Part shown: positions 29,804 through 42,345 of the stretch, in pieces | How positions within the stretch are numbered: position 1 is the first letter of the stretch | How the letters are laid out: each line of letters begins with the position of its first letter | Assembly: GCA_019914995.1 (NCBI GenBank) | Contig: CM034128.1 | Span: 9,703,501-9,767,500, forward strand | Direction: 5' to 3' | Origin: Acanthochlamys bracteata | Lineage: Eukaryota > Streptophyta > Magnoliopsida > Pandanales > Velloziaceae | Length of the DNA stretch: 64,000 bases | The notes under the pieces: generated by a model | Seen by the model: only the letters and a program-made list of their open reading frames with translations | Database searches by the model: none | Told to the model about the DNA's origin: nothing | Program-made: the position numbers and the translations under genes

Positions 29804-30550
29804 TTACGTGATTAACGAAAGGGGCAGAATTAAACACTTTTGAAATAAACATGGGACAAATTTGAATTACATAAAAGCATGATCATTCAAAGCGAATTTA
29901 TTCTAAAAATTCTTTTGATAAAGTATTCTAAAGGTTAGTGGCTGCAAATCTAACAGCAACCCCCAATTGATAACTTCTTATTGTGGTTGGGCTTGGTTTA
30001 CAAAGAGATGCCTGAGCACAGTTTACATGCAGAAATTTATATAATACAGCCAGCTGTTGGTCAAAACAATCGACAGAAACGACCACACAAATAAACTCTG
30101 AGAAGCACAATTATCTCCTTAAGATAATTGATATGTAGACATCTTCTTTACCCAGATTTAATAATCATGTATTACATACAGTATACCAACTTACGTATCT
30201 GGAGAATGGGGGACAGGACGCGAGAAGAAATTCACACCAATGACCTGACCTAACTACAAGAACAAAGAAGGGGAGACTCTTCGACAAAAAACACAGAAGC
30301 ACCTTCATATAAAAAAAATCTGGAAGGACGGGAATCAACAACTCTTCCGCACCCGCTCCAACAGGAAAAGTTTATTCCGGAAGCAGGCGGAGGTCGAGAT
30401 GGTGAAGACCATCATACGGTGTGAACCGAATGATGTGATTTTTTAAAGGCCCAATGACAATGTACCACTACTACTGGTGCTTACCGCTGCTACAGTACGA
30501 TTACACTTAAGAATCTGCTGTATCAGGTGAAGGATCTGCAGGAGTATTAA

Positions 30551-33500
30551 CTAGCATAGAGAACCCTTTCGGCAGTTCAGAACCCCGGCATTAGAAGTAA
30601 TCGTACCAACCATGGACGAGGACTTGGCTCCCAGGCTTGACGCTCTTGAGTAGCTTGCTGAGGCTCCAGCTCCAGAAGGAGTGAAGTAGGCACCGTTCAG
30701 CAGCAGGTCGCCCTCTGATCTCCAATTCCAGCTTTTCCAGACACCCTGTGCTGTGTCTACCCGCTTAGTGACCTACACAATTAAAACGTGAAAAATGAAT
30801 ATAACCAAATTTTAGCTAAAATGAAACTAGAGAGAATATGAAAGATAAAAAATGATTATAGTATGGATGCCTGAAGAAATAGATTACCTCCTTGGCAAAG
30901 GGGTTGACTGGGGCGAGGTATCTGTTCCCCTGGCTGTTAATGGTAGGATTCGCACTCCCTCCAATCGCATACATCTCCCAGTGAGTGTAATCATTGTTTA
31001 CCACATGGAAATAACCATGCCTGCATCTGTTTGTCATCAAAATATTAAAATACTTAGATATTCTCAGAAAACAAATTTAATGGTACTTCAAACCAATTTA
31101 CATAACCAGTTCTTCAAGGGGTCATCCATTACCTTGGCATCCTCTGGATAAGACCTTCCCCGAAATGGTTGAAGGCTATAGTCACTTGCATGGCTTTATC
31201 TCTTACATAAGAATCACTATGTCCCAAAAGCATCACCTGCATTAAATTATAAAGTCCAAAAAAAAAAAAAAAAACCTTTTCCTTAAATATTTTGATATAA
31301 TAACAGTAACATCATTAGAAGAATACATGCCCAAAAACCAATAAAGAACAGACACCCGCCAAGAGGTAAAGTTCCCACCATATAGCTAGTTGTTTGTTTC
31401 CTATGATAGCTCAGGCTCATTGTTAGGGCCTGAAGTGTTGGTTATGAGTGCAAGTATAGTGTAACAGGGTAGAGGGCTCACTTCATTGTGGTGGGTAAAG
31501 TAGTTGTTGGAGATAGTGATGGCAGTGGAGCCCATTACAGCATCCACGAGTCCGTCGGCACAGTTGGAGAGAGAGCAGTGATCCACCCAGATATGACTGG
31601 AACCAAAGATGGAGATAGCATCACCATCTGCCATGGTCCGCCAACCATAGTGCGAGGGAGAGCTGCGAACCATGGCATTGCCTGTGGGCTTGCAGTCATG
31701 GATGTGGATGCCATGGATGATGACATTGGTGATGAACTGGACAGTGAGGCACGCACCATTAGCAATGTGAACATTGGCACCTCTGCCATCGATGGTCTTG
31801 AAGCTGTTCATGATCAGTTCCTGTTTAAGGGTTATGACCATGTCACGCTCAAAAGTTATCCAGAGGGGTTCATCTTGAATTACAGCATAGCGGAGAGTGC
31901 CTGGGCGAGGGTTGACAGGGTCATCATCACCAGGGTCAGTCACCACATAGTAACGACCATCTCGGCCACCAATGGCATTGCGGCCAAAGCCAATACCGCA
32001 GTCAGCCAAGCGCTTGCGGTTGAGATGCCAGCCTGGGTCACAACGCCAGCAATCGTCAATGGAGTTTCCTGTGCCACAGGAAAGGTACCCCAAAGCACGA
32101 CGACCCGTACTGTTGCTTATGGACCTGGAAGCCCAGCAACAAGTTCAAAAAATGTTAAGGGGAGACAAATTAGCAACAAAGAAAATTTCCATAACGATCA
32201 GATGTCAACAAAACCAAAAGAACAAGGTTTGGTAATAAGCTTGGCCTGTGCATAATAGTTCATTTAATGCATACTCATAAATTTTAATGCCAGTAGCTAA
32301 TCTAATGGTGATCCATGGAGCAATGACAAATGCAGTGGGCCCTCTAAAAGTATTCTGAAGGCCCACTCCTCACTGACCAAACGATCATGTTAAGAATAAA
32401 TGCGTCGGCAGCAGGTACAAATACCTACTAGGGAGGTGGTGGAGGTATGGCTAACCACTGCGCGCAGAGAAAACGAAGGACGCTACGGATATGAAGAGTA
32501 CTAGGGGTGATGGAGAAAGCATGTCAAAGCCTTGAAGCAAAAGATAATGCGGATTGTTTCATTTACTCATCTAATCACTAGAAACTATTCCGAGAGTACG
32601 CAAAGAAGGTGAAGGGATCAATATACGGCGGTGCTCAAAACTTACAATAGTGTATCAATTGAATACGCCCGTCATCAAAAACTGAATGGAATCCTATGAA
32701 TAACCTCGGCATGTGGGAAGGAGATAAACTAGATTGAACAAAGGAACACTGGAATTCGCTGTGTTCCCAGACAGAAAGTTCGCACCCCATAGAGAGGGGG
32801 GGCGCGCGCGCGACAACTAACATGATACCCGACATTCTGGTAGGCCGAAAGAGATTCGTCCGACTCTAATGAATTTGAAATGGTTGGATAGACCTAGAAA
32901 ATTCAATACAGAAGGGAACCTTGAACATGGGCAGACGGCAGACTGTCATAAGAAAACGACCCCGACAGATTTTTACATGTAATTGACAAATGGGACTAGT
33001 AAATAATGAGTTTGTACTAGATAACAACTAAAGGCAAATCATAACTATATTGACTTATAAATTTGTCATACAGTCCGTACTCCATAAAGATAGTGAATCC
33101 ACTCATCCAGTAGATTCAGACCATGAAACTTTCAGTTAAAACCAAAAGTAATCCCTCATCAGCACGAACTATCAAAGGTTTCAACAAAATCAGATCTTAG
33201 AAGAGAATTTTTTTCTTAAAAAAAAAGGGATTTCACTATAGTGATTTCACTCATCCAGTAAACTAAGGGCATAGTTAGGTGTAATTTTAGGTACTTATTT
33301 CATTATGTGTTTTACTTTTTTATTTCTTAAAACTTATTATAGTATTATATTTGTCAATAAATTAAATTAATCTTTTTAAATTAATTTGTCAATAAAATAT
33401 ACGTTATAAAATTTATATACATATAAGTATTATTATTTAAATTAAACAAATAAGTTATTTTTTAAAGATCTCATAAAAACTTTTTGAAATGTTTAATTTT

Positions 33501-35440
33501 AAATAATACTAAACAATTCCTAAACTATGAATTTTGGTCTAAACCACATGTAGCAACTAGCAAGTTATCATCGTCAACTTTCTGCCTTTTCAACAGTGTC
33601 AAACTTTAGGAGATTACAGTGCCAGGAATATTTAGCAAAGCAGTTTCAGACATTAAGGGTGTATTTATTTATCACCTAAATTTTATTTGTTTCAAAACTC
33701 AATTTAATATTAAATAAATATTTTTAAATAAACTTTTTTTTCCATTTTTTAATTTTAATTTTAAATTTTACTATTGATATAAAATTAAAATATCAATTTA
33801 TTTTATTAAATATTGTAATTTTAATTTAATTTTTTAAATTTATTTTCAGAAAAATAAATTTAGTTCAAAATAAACAAACCCTAATGATAACAGACATTGT
33901 GATTCATAAATAAATAGCTTAAGCGCAAAAACGAACAGAACTCACATCAGAACCGTAGAAGCAACCTCATCAGGATCATCAACCGCGCCTTCCACCGACC
34001 CAAACCTGGCGAGAAAGAAGCTTCACATCATGAAGTCAACGATGAAACTACACTGATTATTAAATATCAAACAAAGCAATACGTTAAAATAAATCCAGGT
34101 TGTTTTGTTTGAGGAGAAGAATTAATTCACTGCACGAAAAATTCCATCTCAACGTACGAGACAGTTATTATCTGGGAGAATTTCACAGCTCGAGGTAAAT
34201 AAAGAAATGAAAGAAGATTGACCGTGGTCTCCGAATGGACCGGACACGTTAGTTAATTCGCCCTTAACTACAGGGTAAGAGATTTTCTAATTGCGCATTC
34301 CCGAGAAAGCGAAAGAAGTCCGGAGACGAAACCGAAAAAACTGAACGTAACGGATTAAACGGTTCAGATATTCCGGACGAGAAGTTCAACGTCCAAGATG
34401 GATTGTGTAGCGCCGCATTTCAGCATTCGTACACAAATCTAAATTAAATAGATTTTCTAGGGACCCAGATTTGATAGTAAGAGCAGATCTGGAGCAGAGT
34501 TAATGGTTTCGTTACCTCTCCGGTGGTGAAGAAATCCGGTCAACCACCGCATCTCGCAAACTACGCCTAGCAAAGCCGCCGCCGCGGCTACCGAGGATGC
34601 TGCAATCGAGAAACTAAGAGCAGTTACATAAACGTTTATAGCAGTTAAAATTTCTATAAAAAAATCTAGGACCCATTCAATTCCAGAAAACTTCAAAATT
34701 ACAGAAACATTGTTTTGAATAAAAGGACTGAAAGGAATAGAATGCACATTGAAGTTTAACAACAAACGAAAAACGAGTTAACTCATGCTGTTTGGATAAG
34801 AAGACTAATGTTGAGGATAACTCATTTTGTATAACATGAATCTCAGAATAAATTATGAAATCATCAACTTCTCTTACATGAATAAAGTTTTCAAATCTTC
34901 CAGAAACGAGAATGGAGCAGCTCTACTTCTCTGCGAAGAATTAATTCAAATCTCTATGGATTCGCTCAAACGTATCACGGGAATAGAAAAGGTAAAAGTA
35001 AGAAGCTCACAAAATTTTTTTGATTCATTCAACGAAATCTTAGAACTCCACTACTCCAAATCCCATTTCAAAGTAAGAAGCTCTCAAAAATATTAAAACT
35101 CATTCAACAAAATTTGTAAAACCCCTCTACTCATAATTCGGCTGTTCAATCAGAAAACTCCATCACTCCAACTAAGTTAATCGGATAAACTAGCATAGTG
35201 AGTTTTGAAATTCCAAATTCCAAAACTCCTCTTCCCGCTTTCAAAACAAAACATTCCGAAACAGAAGCAACCAGGCGATAAATTGTTCTAGCAACTAAAT
35301 CAAATCAACGAAAGAGCAATGTGTACCTACCTACGAACAGAAACCATTCCTCTCCCTGTCCACCCAAGCCCACCGACAACTATCACCAGAATCCCTATAA
35401 ACGCCATTGAAATCCAATTCTTAGCCAATACCACCGCCAT
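30551..35440 (-). CDS. Pectate lyase (polysaccharide lyase family 1)
   Basis: Secreted enzyme that cleaves de-esterified pectin by beta-elimination, calcium dependent, in the cell wall. Seven exons on the minus strand give 453 aa: 35331-35440, 34516-34599, 33946-34005, 31482-32124, 31133-31236, 30888-31026, 30551-30772. Exon 1 encodes a signal peptide or anchor ([19 protein letters not shown]...). Exon 4 carries the plant Pel core: [59 protein letters not shown], the [16 protein letters not shown] calcium-binding region and FTHHNE. Exon 5 has [16 protein letters not shown] and IQRMPR, whose Arg-containing RMPRxR motif holds the catalytic Arg. Exon 6 has [19 protein letters not shown]. The family identification is secure, but I do not assign a numbered orthologue. 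The large third intron is 1.8 kb and includes two MITE-like repeats. Confidence 0.95.
32795..32812. repeat. G-run plus (GC)n tract in pectate lyase intron 3
   Basis: Seven or more G followed by alternating C and G stand out in A/T-rich intronic DNA. The tract could adopt Z-DNA and is prone to sequencing error. Confidence 0.9.
33265..33530. repeat. MITE-like element in pectate lyase intron 3
   Basis: The left end 'taagggcatagttaggtgtaa' and the right end 'taaacaattcctaa' are imperfect inverted repeats around an A/T-rich core, with 'tttgtcaataaa' occurring twice. Confidence 0.5.
33654..33884. repeat. MITE-like element in pectate lyase intron 3
   Basis: The left end reads 'taagggtgtatttattt' and the right end 'aaataaacaaaccctaa', which are inverted repeats of about 15 bp with a few mismatches. 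The core is almost pure A/T. It is about 230 bp and has no coding capacity. Confidence 0.6.
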
Positions 35441-37401
35441 TGCTACAGCTTCAATCTCTTCTTCTCTCTTACAAACACAAATCTCCCGAGAAAAGAGAAA
35501 CAAAGCAACCGAGAGAGAAGAAGTTGAACAAAGCAGAGGAAAGCAGTGAAGAGAAAGAGCTCAGAGACAACACTAACAGAATGGCCCCGTTTTATAGAAC
35601 CGTTTCTACTGCGCAATCACTGAAGAAAGATTTCCCAATTTAACCATATATTCTGGTTACTGTGAACCGTAGTTAAAAGAACCCCACCTGGTAAATCTCT
35701 CCACTCTCTAACTACCTCTAACGGAAACTCGGAATATTTTCCCCCTCCGATGCGTTTCCCTTCTTTATGTCCGTTTCACGTTTACGCTATGAGTTACAGT
35801 AATGTTTTTCATTGTTAAGTCGACAAGTACCCGTTTCACGTTTGAGTTAACAGTAACGTTTGTGAGACGTTAGCTTTTACGGATAATGTTTAATTATTAA
35901 ATCGCGCTAATTTTTGGAGGGAAACTTTTTGCCAAGGCAACCACGTGACCGCCAATCATCACGCGATCACACGCGCAACGGTTTATTAACTATTTTACCC
36001 TTAACATTAGTTGTCAGTTAATTAGTTGAATAATTACTTTAATTACATAATATTTAAAACAAACTTGACTACATAATGAAAAATATAATTAAAGAACACT
36101 AAAAAAGGAAACAAAATCTAACTAAGTTAATTCACTCAATTAGATTTCAAATTAACTAAATTGATTATATTTTTCAAGCAATTTACGGGATTGCTTATTT
36201 TCATTACTAAAATGAAATAAAAATCAAGTCAATATGGATCATTAAGGAAATAATTAGAAGTGTTTTTTAAAAAAAAATTCTACAACAAAAAATGTTTAAA
36301 TTATTTTTAATATTTATAAAAGTTAGCTCTACTTTGTAATATTTTTTAAAATGAAAATTAATAAAATAAAATTTTATAATGTGAAATTTTTATATTTTAA
36401 TTTTTAAAAAATTCTATAAAATTATTTTTAAATTTATTGAAAAAATTAAAAAATATTTTCAAACACTATCTAAATACATAAGAATAAAGATGTGAAGGTT
36501 AGTTACGGCAAAAATCCAAAATGTGTTCGATATACTTTTGTTTCGTAGCTATATACATGGTTGCGATATCATTGTCGACGCTTTATCAGAATAATAACAA
36601 TATACAGAAACAAGCCATTTTTTTAATGATTGTATGATCTGAGGAACCGTTAGAATTTCTCTTTCTTCTTATTCGAATAACAAAATTTATGCTTTGATTT
36701 TAACTGTATTTTGGACAAAAATTATCTCTCTTAACCGATAAAGTGTAGATTGTGGAATGAATATATTATATTATATATATAATATGAAATATAGATATTC
36801 TTTTTTAGCATTTTTACTCGCTCTTTTTCGAAATTGATCAGACAAATGTGATTAAATTAAATGATCATGGGTGCAAAGTTTAAACTTGCAGTATACAGAA
36901 AAGCTCTTCAATATTCATATGAAGTGTTAAAAAACTCCGATTTAGGACTGATGTAAGTTACAGTGGTGTTACTTCTTAGAAATTATTAAAAAAATTGTTC
37001 AAAAAGTGAGCAACATTTTATATTAATTATAGTTAAAAAATACATATAGTGGGCTTTATTTTCGATTATATTTAAAAATTAAATTTAGAAGTAAATTTTA
37101 ATAAAAATAATTTCAGACAAAACTAATAATTGATATCTTAATTCATCAGTCAATCGTTTTATCGAGTCCGCAATGTACTCGAGTAATTATGCTTCACGTG
37201 AACTCTTGCAAATGTTTTTGCATGCTAGGAAAAATAAGTGAAGAGCAAGATTATTCTGTCAACTGCAAATTAATTAACTAATCTTTCCCTAATTAATGGA
37301 CGTTCCCATTCGTCAAGGACAAGCAATTCAAGAGTCAAGACAGCAAGCATTTAGTTATCGTTTTGAACTATTCATGAGTTTTTGCATCATGATTAAAGGA
37401 T
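35441..37401. other. Intergenic; pectate lyase promoter and A/T-rich DNA
   Basis: The first few hundred bases are the 5' UTR and promoter of the pectate lyase. Further right, 36238-36475 is an A/T-rich MITE-like segment. No gene is seen. Confidence 0.4.
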
Positions 37402-37630
37402 AGTTTGGGATTACATTTTTAAAAATATTTCTTTTCAATTTTTAATTATATATTTTTTAATATATATTTTATAATTATTTAAAAATTTAAAAAATATAAA
37501 AAATTTATACATAATAAGATTTTTTATTACATATTTTCTTTTAAAAAATAAAAAAATAAAATTTATTTTTCAAAAATAATAAAATACCTTCTATTTTAAA
37601 AAAATTTTATTTTATAAATACTACCAAACT
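37402..37630. repeat. A/T-rich MITE with terminal inverted repeats
   Basis: The element begins 'agtttgggattacattt' and ends 'aaatactaccaaact', inverted repeats of about 15 bp with a few mismatches. The 200-bp interior is nearly pure A/T. It is the clearest member of the A/T-rich theme seen at 5.8, 9.3, 29.6 and 47.3 kb. Confidence 0.65.
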
Positions 37631-38802
37631 GCTTCCATGTGGAAGCCATTTTTCTTCACGGAATCAGAATCGATGTGATATTGCTCAAAACTAGGGACGT
37701 TTCAAAAAAATGATAATAATAAATATTTAAAATTAATATTTTTTATTTAAAAAATAATAAAAACTATTTATATATAAATTATTTGATATACAACTCATAT
37801 ATGTTGTCTACATTTTAAAAATATATATATTATACAAATTTTTTTTAAATGAAAACACTTACTGCTATATATTAGTATACGTTTGAAACATGTAGTAGTT
37901 TCCGAAGAGTTAATCCAATAATCAAATTTACATCTGAACGGCCGACTCATAAACTCTAAAATTCAAATCAATTCAAAGATTTACATCAATAAAAAATTTT
38001 GAACTCTAATTTATTTATTTATTTTTATTTAATATGAAACGAATTTAATTTGTCATTATATCTAATGCTATATGTTAAGGGCTTATATTTTCATTTTGAC
38101 TCGTGCGGTACTTAATCATATTTTTTATGGCTAATTCAGTATTTTACTAAAAAATTATCAAAAAATAACTAAAAAAATTTAAATGGTCTTAAAGAAAATA
38201 AATAACACTTGAATAGAGAGCTTTTTTGTAAATTTTTTTTATTATTTGACTTGTTACAATTCTTACTTAATTTGTTTGATGATTTAAATAGGAAGCCTTA
38301 TTTTTCTATTTGTACTTCATTCACCTTATCAATAAAATATAAAACTTGCTTTAGTCGGACGAAAGAAAATGCATAGTTTAGTTTATATTCCACCTTTATA
38401 GAATATTTTTTAGTCTATTTTAAATTTGTGCTAACTATTTTATACGTAGAATATTATTATACTCTAAATTTGATTTATATAAAATATTTATATAGATAAA
38501 AATTAAATATTCTATGAAAATAATTTGGATGGAAAAAAAATTAATATAACTATACCGTGACATATATGATCGATGATTATAGTGATTCTTCAAGTTTTAT
38601 CTTTTTAATCTAAGTTACGTTCCATACTTTTAAAACGAATCACACACACAATTGGCGGTAATAATTTTAATAAACCACAAGAAAAAGAACTTATGAAACT
38701 CATATATCTCACAGGTAACAGATACCGTCAACATTAATTGATCATTATAAGTCAAAAAAGTACATATTATCTGACCCATGACCAAGGAAACTTAATAAAG
38801 TC

Positions 38803-39003
38803 GTGTTTACTTATCATTTAAAATTTATTTTTTCATATTTATTTTAATATAAAAATAAAAAATTTTGTTAAAAAAGATTTTTAAAATTTAATTTTAAATT
38901 TTAATTCAATACAAAAATAATATAAAAAATTATTTTTATTAAATATTTTAAATTTAATTTTTTAATTTATTTTTATAAAATAAGTTCAGCGTAAAGTAAA
39001 CAC
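38803..39003. repeat. 201-bp MITE with perfect 10-bp inverted repeats
   Basis: The left end GTGTTTACTT and right end AAGTAAACAC are exact inverted repeats around an A/T-rich core without coding capacity. I see no clear target-site duplication. Confidence 0.65.
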
Positions 39004-39282
39004 ACGCATAAGAACCATCTCATTGCAATTGAATTAAGTAGTGTACTGACAATTGAATAATTAATGTTTTTGACGTCGAATTAATGAGTTTGATTATCGG
39101 GGAGAATGAAATAGTACCTACCGTAAATAATTCTTGGAATACCAAATACTAGACCACTTATTAATTAACAGCATTTAAGGATCGTTGGGAATTGGTTAAT
39201 AGTAATAATCTTTAGAGATAAGATATATTTTAGAAGATGAATTTTTTTATCATAAATACAAATATATATGTATATATATATA

Positions 39283-39401
39283 TGTTAAAGAATAGTTTAG
39301 TCTCATATTGTTTATCAATAATTTTGAAATGATATTCATAAAGACTTAGGCTCACTCTTTTCATTGCCAATTAGTTTTTTAAAAATTCTAAATTTGTCAC
39401 A
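39283..39401. repeat. Left LTR of the TRIM-like element
   Basis: 119-bp direct repeat with TG...CA ends, next to a TA microsatellite. Confidence 0.7.
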
Positions 39402-39692
39402 TAATATCATAGCGAGTTGGTCCGAATCGGCCCAAAATATGGGCTAAATTTAACTTTATTATCCATATCTATTTAGGGCATTCATGGTCTATTTATTTCA
39501 GAGCAAAATTAGCCCATTTTATTTCAGGACAGGTAGTCCGTTTCATTCAAAAAATACTTGTCCGCTATATTGTAGGGCAAGTAGTCCATTTTATTTTAGG
39601 ATATGTCGTCCGCTTCATCCAATTCATTACAGGACACGTAGCTCAACATCAATTCAATTTATAAAAAAAAAAACGCTTTGCTGGAGGACATG

Positions 39693-39811
39693 TGTTAAAG
39701 AATTATTTAGTCCCATATTGCTGATCAATGGTCCTGAAATAATATTCATAAAGACTTAAGCTCACTCTTTTCATTGGCAATTGATTTAAAAAAAATTCTA
39801 AAATTGTCACA
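39693..39811. repeat. Right LTR of the TRIM-like element
   Basis: 119-bp partner of the left LTR, about 18 mismatches by eye, several of them transitions. Confidence 0.7.
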
Positions 39812-42345
39812 ATATATAATTATCTTATAATATATAATTTATTCAATATTTTTAAATATATATATATATATATATAAATAGACCCGAACTTATAGTCAAA
39901 TTCTTTTAGTTCATGTTAAACACTCGGGCCGTTTTAATACACTTAAATAGATCATAATCTAGTTCCCTCCATTCTCATAATAGGAATAGAAATTCAAGGT
40001 TTTCAAATTTCAATCTGAGAACGTAGAAACAAATTTAGGCTAGGTTTGATTTGGAGATAAAATTCTTTCTACTTCATATGATTGCAAAGTGTTTAATTGA
40101 TGACTATTCATGGAATAGCATGTTGTTATGTTCAAGATCATTACTTAGCCCCGTACATGTTAAAGGAGTTCGGTTCATTTTATATCTCTGCAGCGTTATA
40201 GACAAACTTACCGACATAAAGATAAACATGTCTTGAAGCCAAAAATGAAAATAATTCAATAACTAAATCAAACCATACAATATCTTCGCGCAGTGTATCA
40301 ATGAAAACCCTTTCAAATAGAAGAAAACAAAATTAAGAGAACATTGCTTGCACGTTGGAAGTTAGTTCTCTTTTACTATCATGGGTGTTTATCATGTTGG
40401 GCTTTTAAATGAAGCTAAGTTCAAATTAGTAAGTATAAAAGGTTGAATAGATCCAAATAAAAGATGGATTAGCAAAATAAGTTAGATTCAGAATTAGTAA
40501 TGGAGTGATATCCAAAATGGAACAAAATAAGATAGGCTAACAACTCGTATTAAACTGAAATCAAATTAGATTTTGATTTAGTGGTCTAATAGTTTAATTT
40601 TTTAATAGCTCCATATAAACAAGTGATGAAATCGATGTATAATATATGTAAAAGAAATTTGTAAAATGACGGCCAACTATTTTTGTATAGGAGTACTATT
40701 CTTTTCATCAATTCATAATGAATCTTTGGAGGTGTTTGGGAGTGTTTGTGAAATAAAAATTTTTTTAAAAATTTTTTATTTTTGTCATATTTAGAATAGA
40801 TATGCCAATTTAGATTGTTAGATTAGTTTTAGATCGATCTATTTAACAATTAGATCAAATTCGTTCAACCCTAATTTAATTTATAAATTTATATGGATCA
40901 AATTGTCAACGATGACCTAATTTATTTAATAATCGGGCCAAAATTGAATCGACTCATTTAATACTTAATTATTAATTTTTAATTCTACACTTTAAACTTG
41001 AATGAAATTATAAAATTAGTTAAAATGAATGTGCACGATGTTCATAGTGAATAGATATAGTGTGTGTCCCGTCAAAATATGTATTTCTTAATATCTTTAT
41101 CGATCTTATAATGTTAAAAAAAATTTATTTTTATTTTTATAAAAAATATATGGTAATAGTTAAAATTTTACGATTATAAATATATACTAATACTTTTGAT
41201 AAAAATTTCGATAAACATAGCTAGCTAACAAACTTTTGATAAAAATCTTTTTATAAAATCTAAATTCGTCATTAAAAAACACTTACATTATAATATTTTT
41301 GATAATATTATAATTCTTACCTTGTAATATTTTACTAAAAAATAAAAAGAAAATATTAATTATAAATAATATAATTTAATAATTTATAAATTACTATTAT
41401 CGATTTATTTTTGTTATCAAAATTTTATTATATGATAAGAAAAACAAAAAATAGTTGTTCATTCAAGAGGTGTCAAATCGGATTGGTAAATCAATTTTGG
41501 GTCGGTCTGGACGACCTATTTAATAACTGAATTAAAATTCTTCAATCATAATTCAATATATATATATAACTTTTTTTAATTCTAATCAGAATTAAATGGA
41601 TTGATTTTGAATTGAATATTCAGATCGGACCATATATTATCACCCTTAATTTCAAAAAATGATATTTATTTTTTATTTTAAAAAATAAGCACTAATAAAA
41701 TCTTACATGTAAAATTTTTATATATATTTTAAAATTTTAAATAAAATTTATAAAATATTATAAAAAATCTATTAAAAAATATGAATTAAAAAAGTAAAAC
41801 TATGCAAACGCAACGCCACAGCCGTAGGTTGAAACGTTCCTTAACTTGTTATCAAATTGGTGGTTTCTTTTGCATAAGTTAATAATGAAGGAATGTTAAT
41901 GCAAATATAAACTTTATTGTGCCAGGCTTGATATCGTCAAAAACTATTAGGGCATATTTAATTTGAGCTAAATTTTTTTTAAAAAATAAGTTAAAAGATA
42001 AAAATAAAATATGAAAATAAGATTTTATATTATTTTGCATTTAAAAATTTTAACAATAAAATTTGATGAAATTATTTTTTTTAAAGTTTATAATTATTTT
42101 ATATTAAAAAGGAGTTTGAAAAGAAATAAATTTGATGGAATAGTAAACAATTCTTAGTGAATCGAACCCGCAAACTCATCAATCTTAGTATATGCACTGT
42201 GGGTCCTACACAACAAGTTGCTTCCCGCTATCGTGCTTACGTTGCACACCAACACTCGTCGACGGCTCTTGCAAACCGTCGCCGTTGTTGAATATTCCGC
42301 CACCCACCGGGACTCTTCGAATTTCTCTCTTACAGTGATAACAAA
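39812..42345. other. Intergenic, A/T-rich, ends in the PAP promoter
   Basis: Repeat debris is common: 40730-40990 and 41462-41645, with 'gtgtcaaatcggattgg' and 'gatcggaccatatattatcaccc' edges; 41650-41800; 41950-42160. No gene is visible. The last 150 bp are GC-richer and form the proximal promoter and leader of the phosphatase gene. Confidence 0.4.
42290..42297. promoter_or_regulatory. P1BS (PHR1 binding) motif
   Basis: GAATATTC matches the palindromic consensus GNATATNC and lies 49-56 bp upstream of the phosphatase start codon. PHR1-type factors use this site for phosphate-starvation response in many Pi-scavenging genes. A single 8-mer match can be chance, but the context makes it plausible. 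Confidence 0.5.

Larger units (their letters stand above)
27052..30550. other. Intergenic spacer with A/T-rich repeats, no gene seen
   Basis: The stretch starts with the TMKL1 promoter and ends with the probable 3' UTR of the pectate lyase (from about 30180). Between them lie A/T-rich repeats: 27480-27960, with 'aattcggattc' and 'aatcagattcatgaatctgg' edges; 28186-28465; 28560-28930; and 29568-29803. No coding region is supported. Confidence 0.45.
39283..39811. mobile_element. TRIM-like LTR element, 529 bp
   Basis: Two direct repeats of 119 bp each (39283-39401 and 39693-39811) both run TGTTAAAG...TTGTCACA, so they have the TG...CA ends of LTRs. They are about 85% identical. Directly after the left LTR, 'taatatcatagc' is a mutated version of the usual primer binding site TGGTATCAGAGC (9 of 12). 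Before the right LTR, 'ctggaggaca' is a possible polypurine tract. ATATA flanks both sides and would serve as a 5-bp target duplication, but the left side is an AT repeat. The interior has no coding capacity and carries degenerate short repeats built on 'agtccattttatttcagga'. This fits a terminal-repeat retrotransposon in miniature. Confidence 0.7.

Noticed and set aside
31488..32255. Long open frame (255 codons) on the plus strand opposite the pectate lyase
   Set aside because: It is the antisense shadow of the highly constrained exon 4. Its translation has no domain, and the minus-strand protein is clearly pectate lyase.
35319..35643. Plus-strand open frames near the pectate lyase start
   Set aside because: They are antisense to the signal-peptide exon and its leader and have no independent support.
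41462..41645. Possible transposon with 'gtgtcaaatcgg' and 'atcaccctt' ends
   Set aside because: The inverted ends match too poorly to set borders or a family. It is left as intergenic repeat debris.
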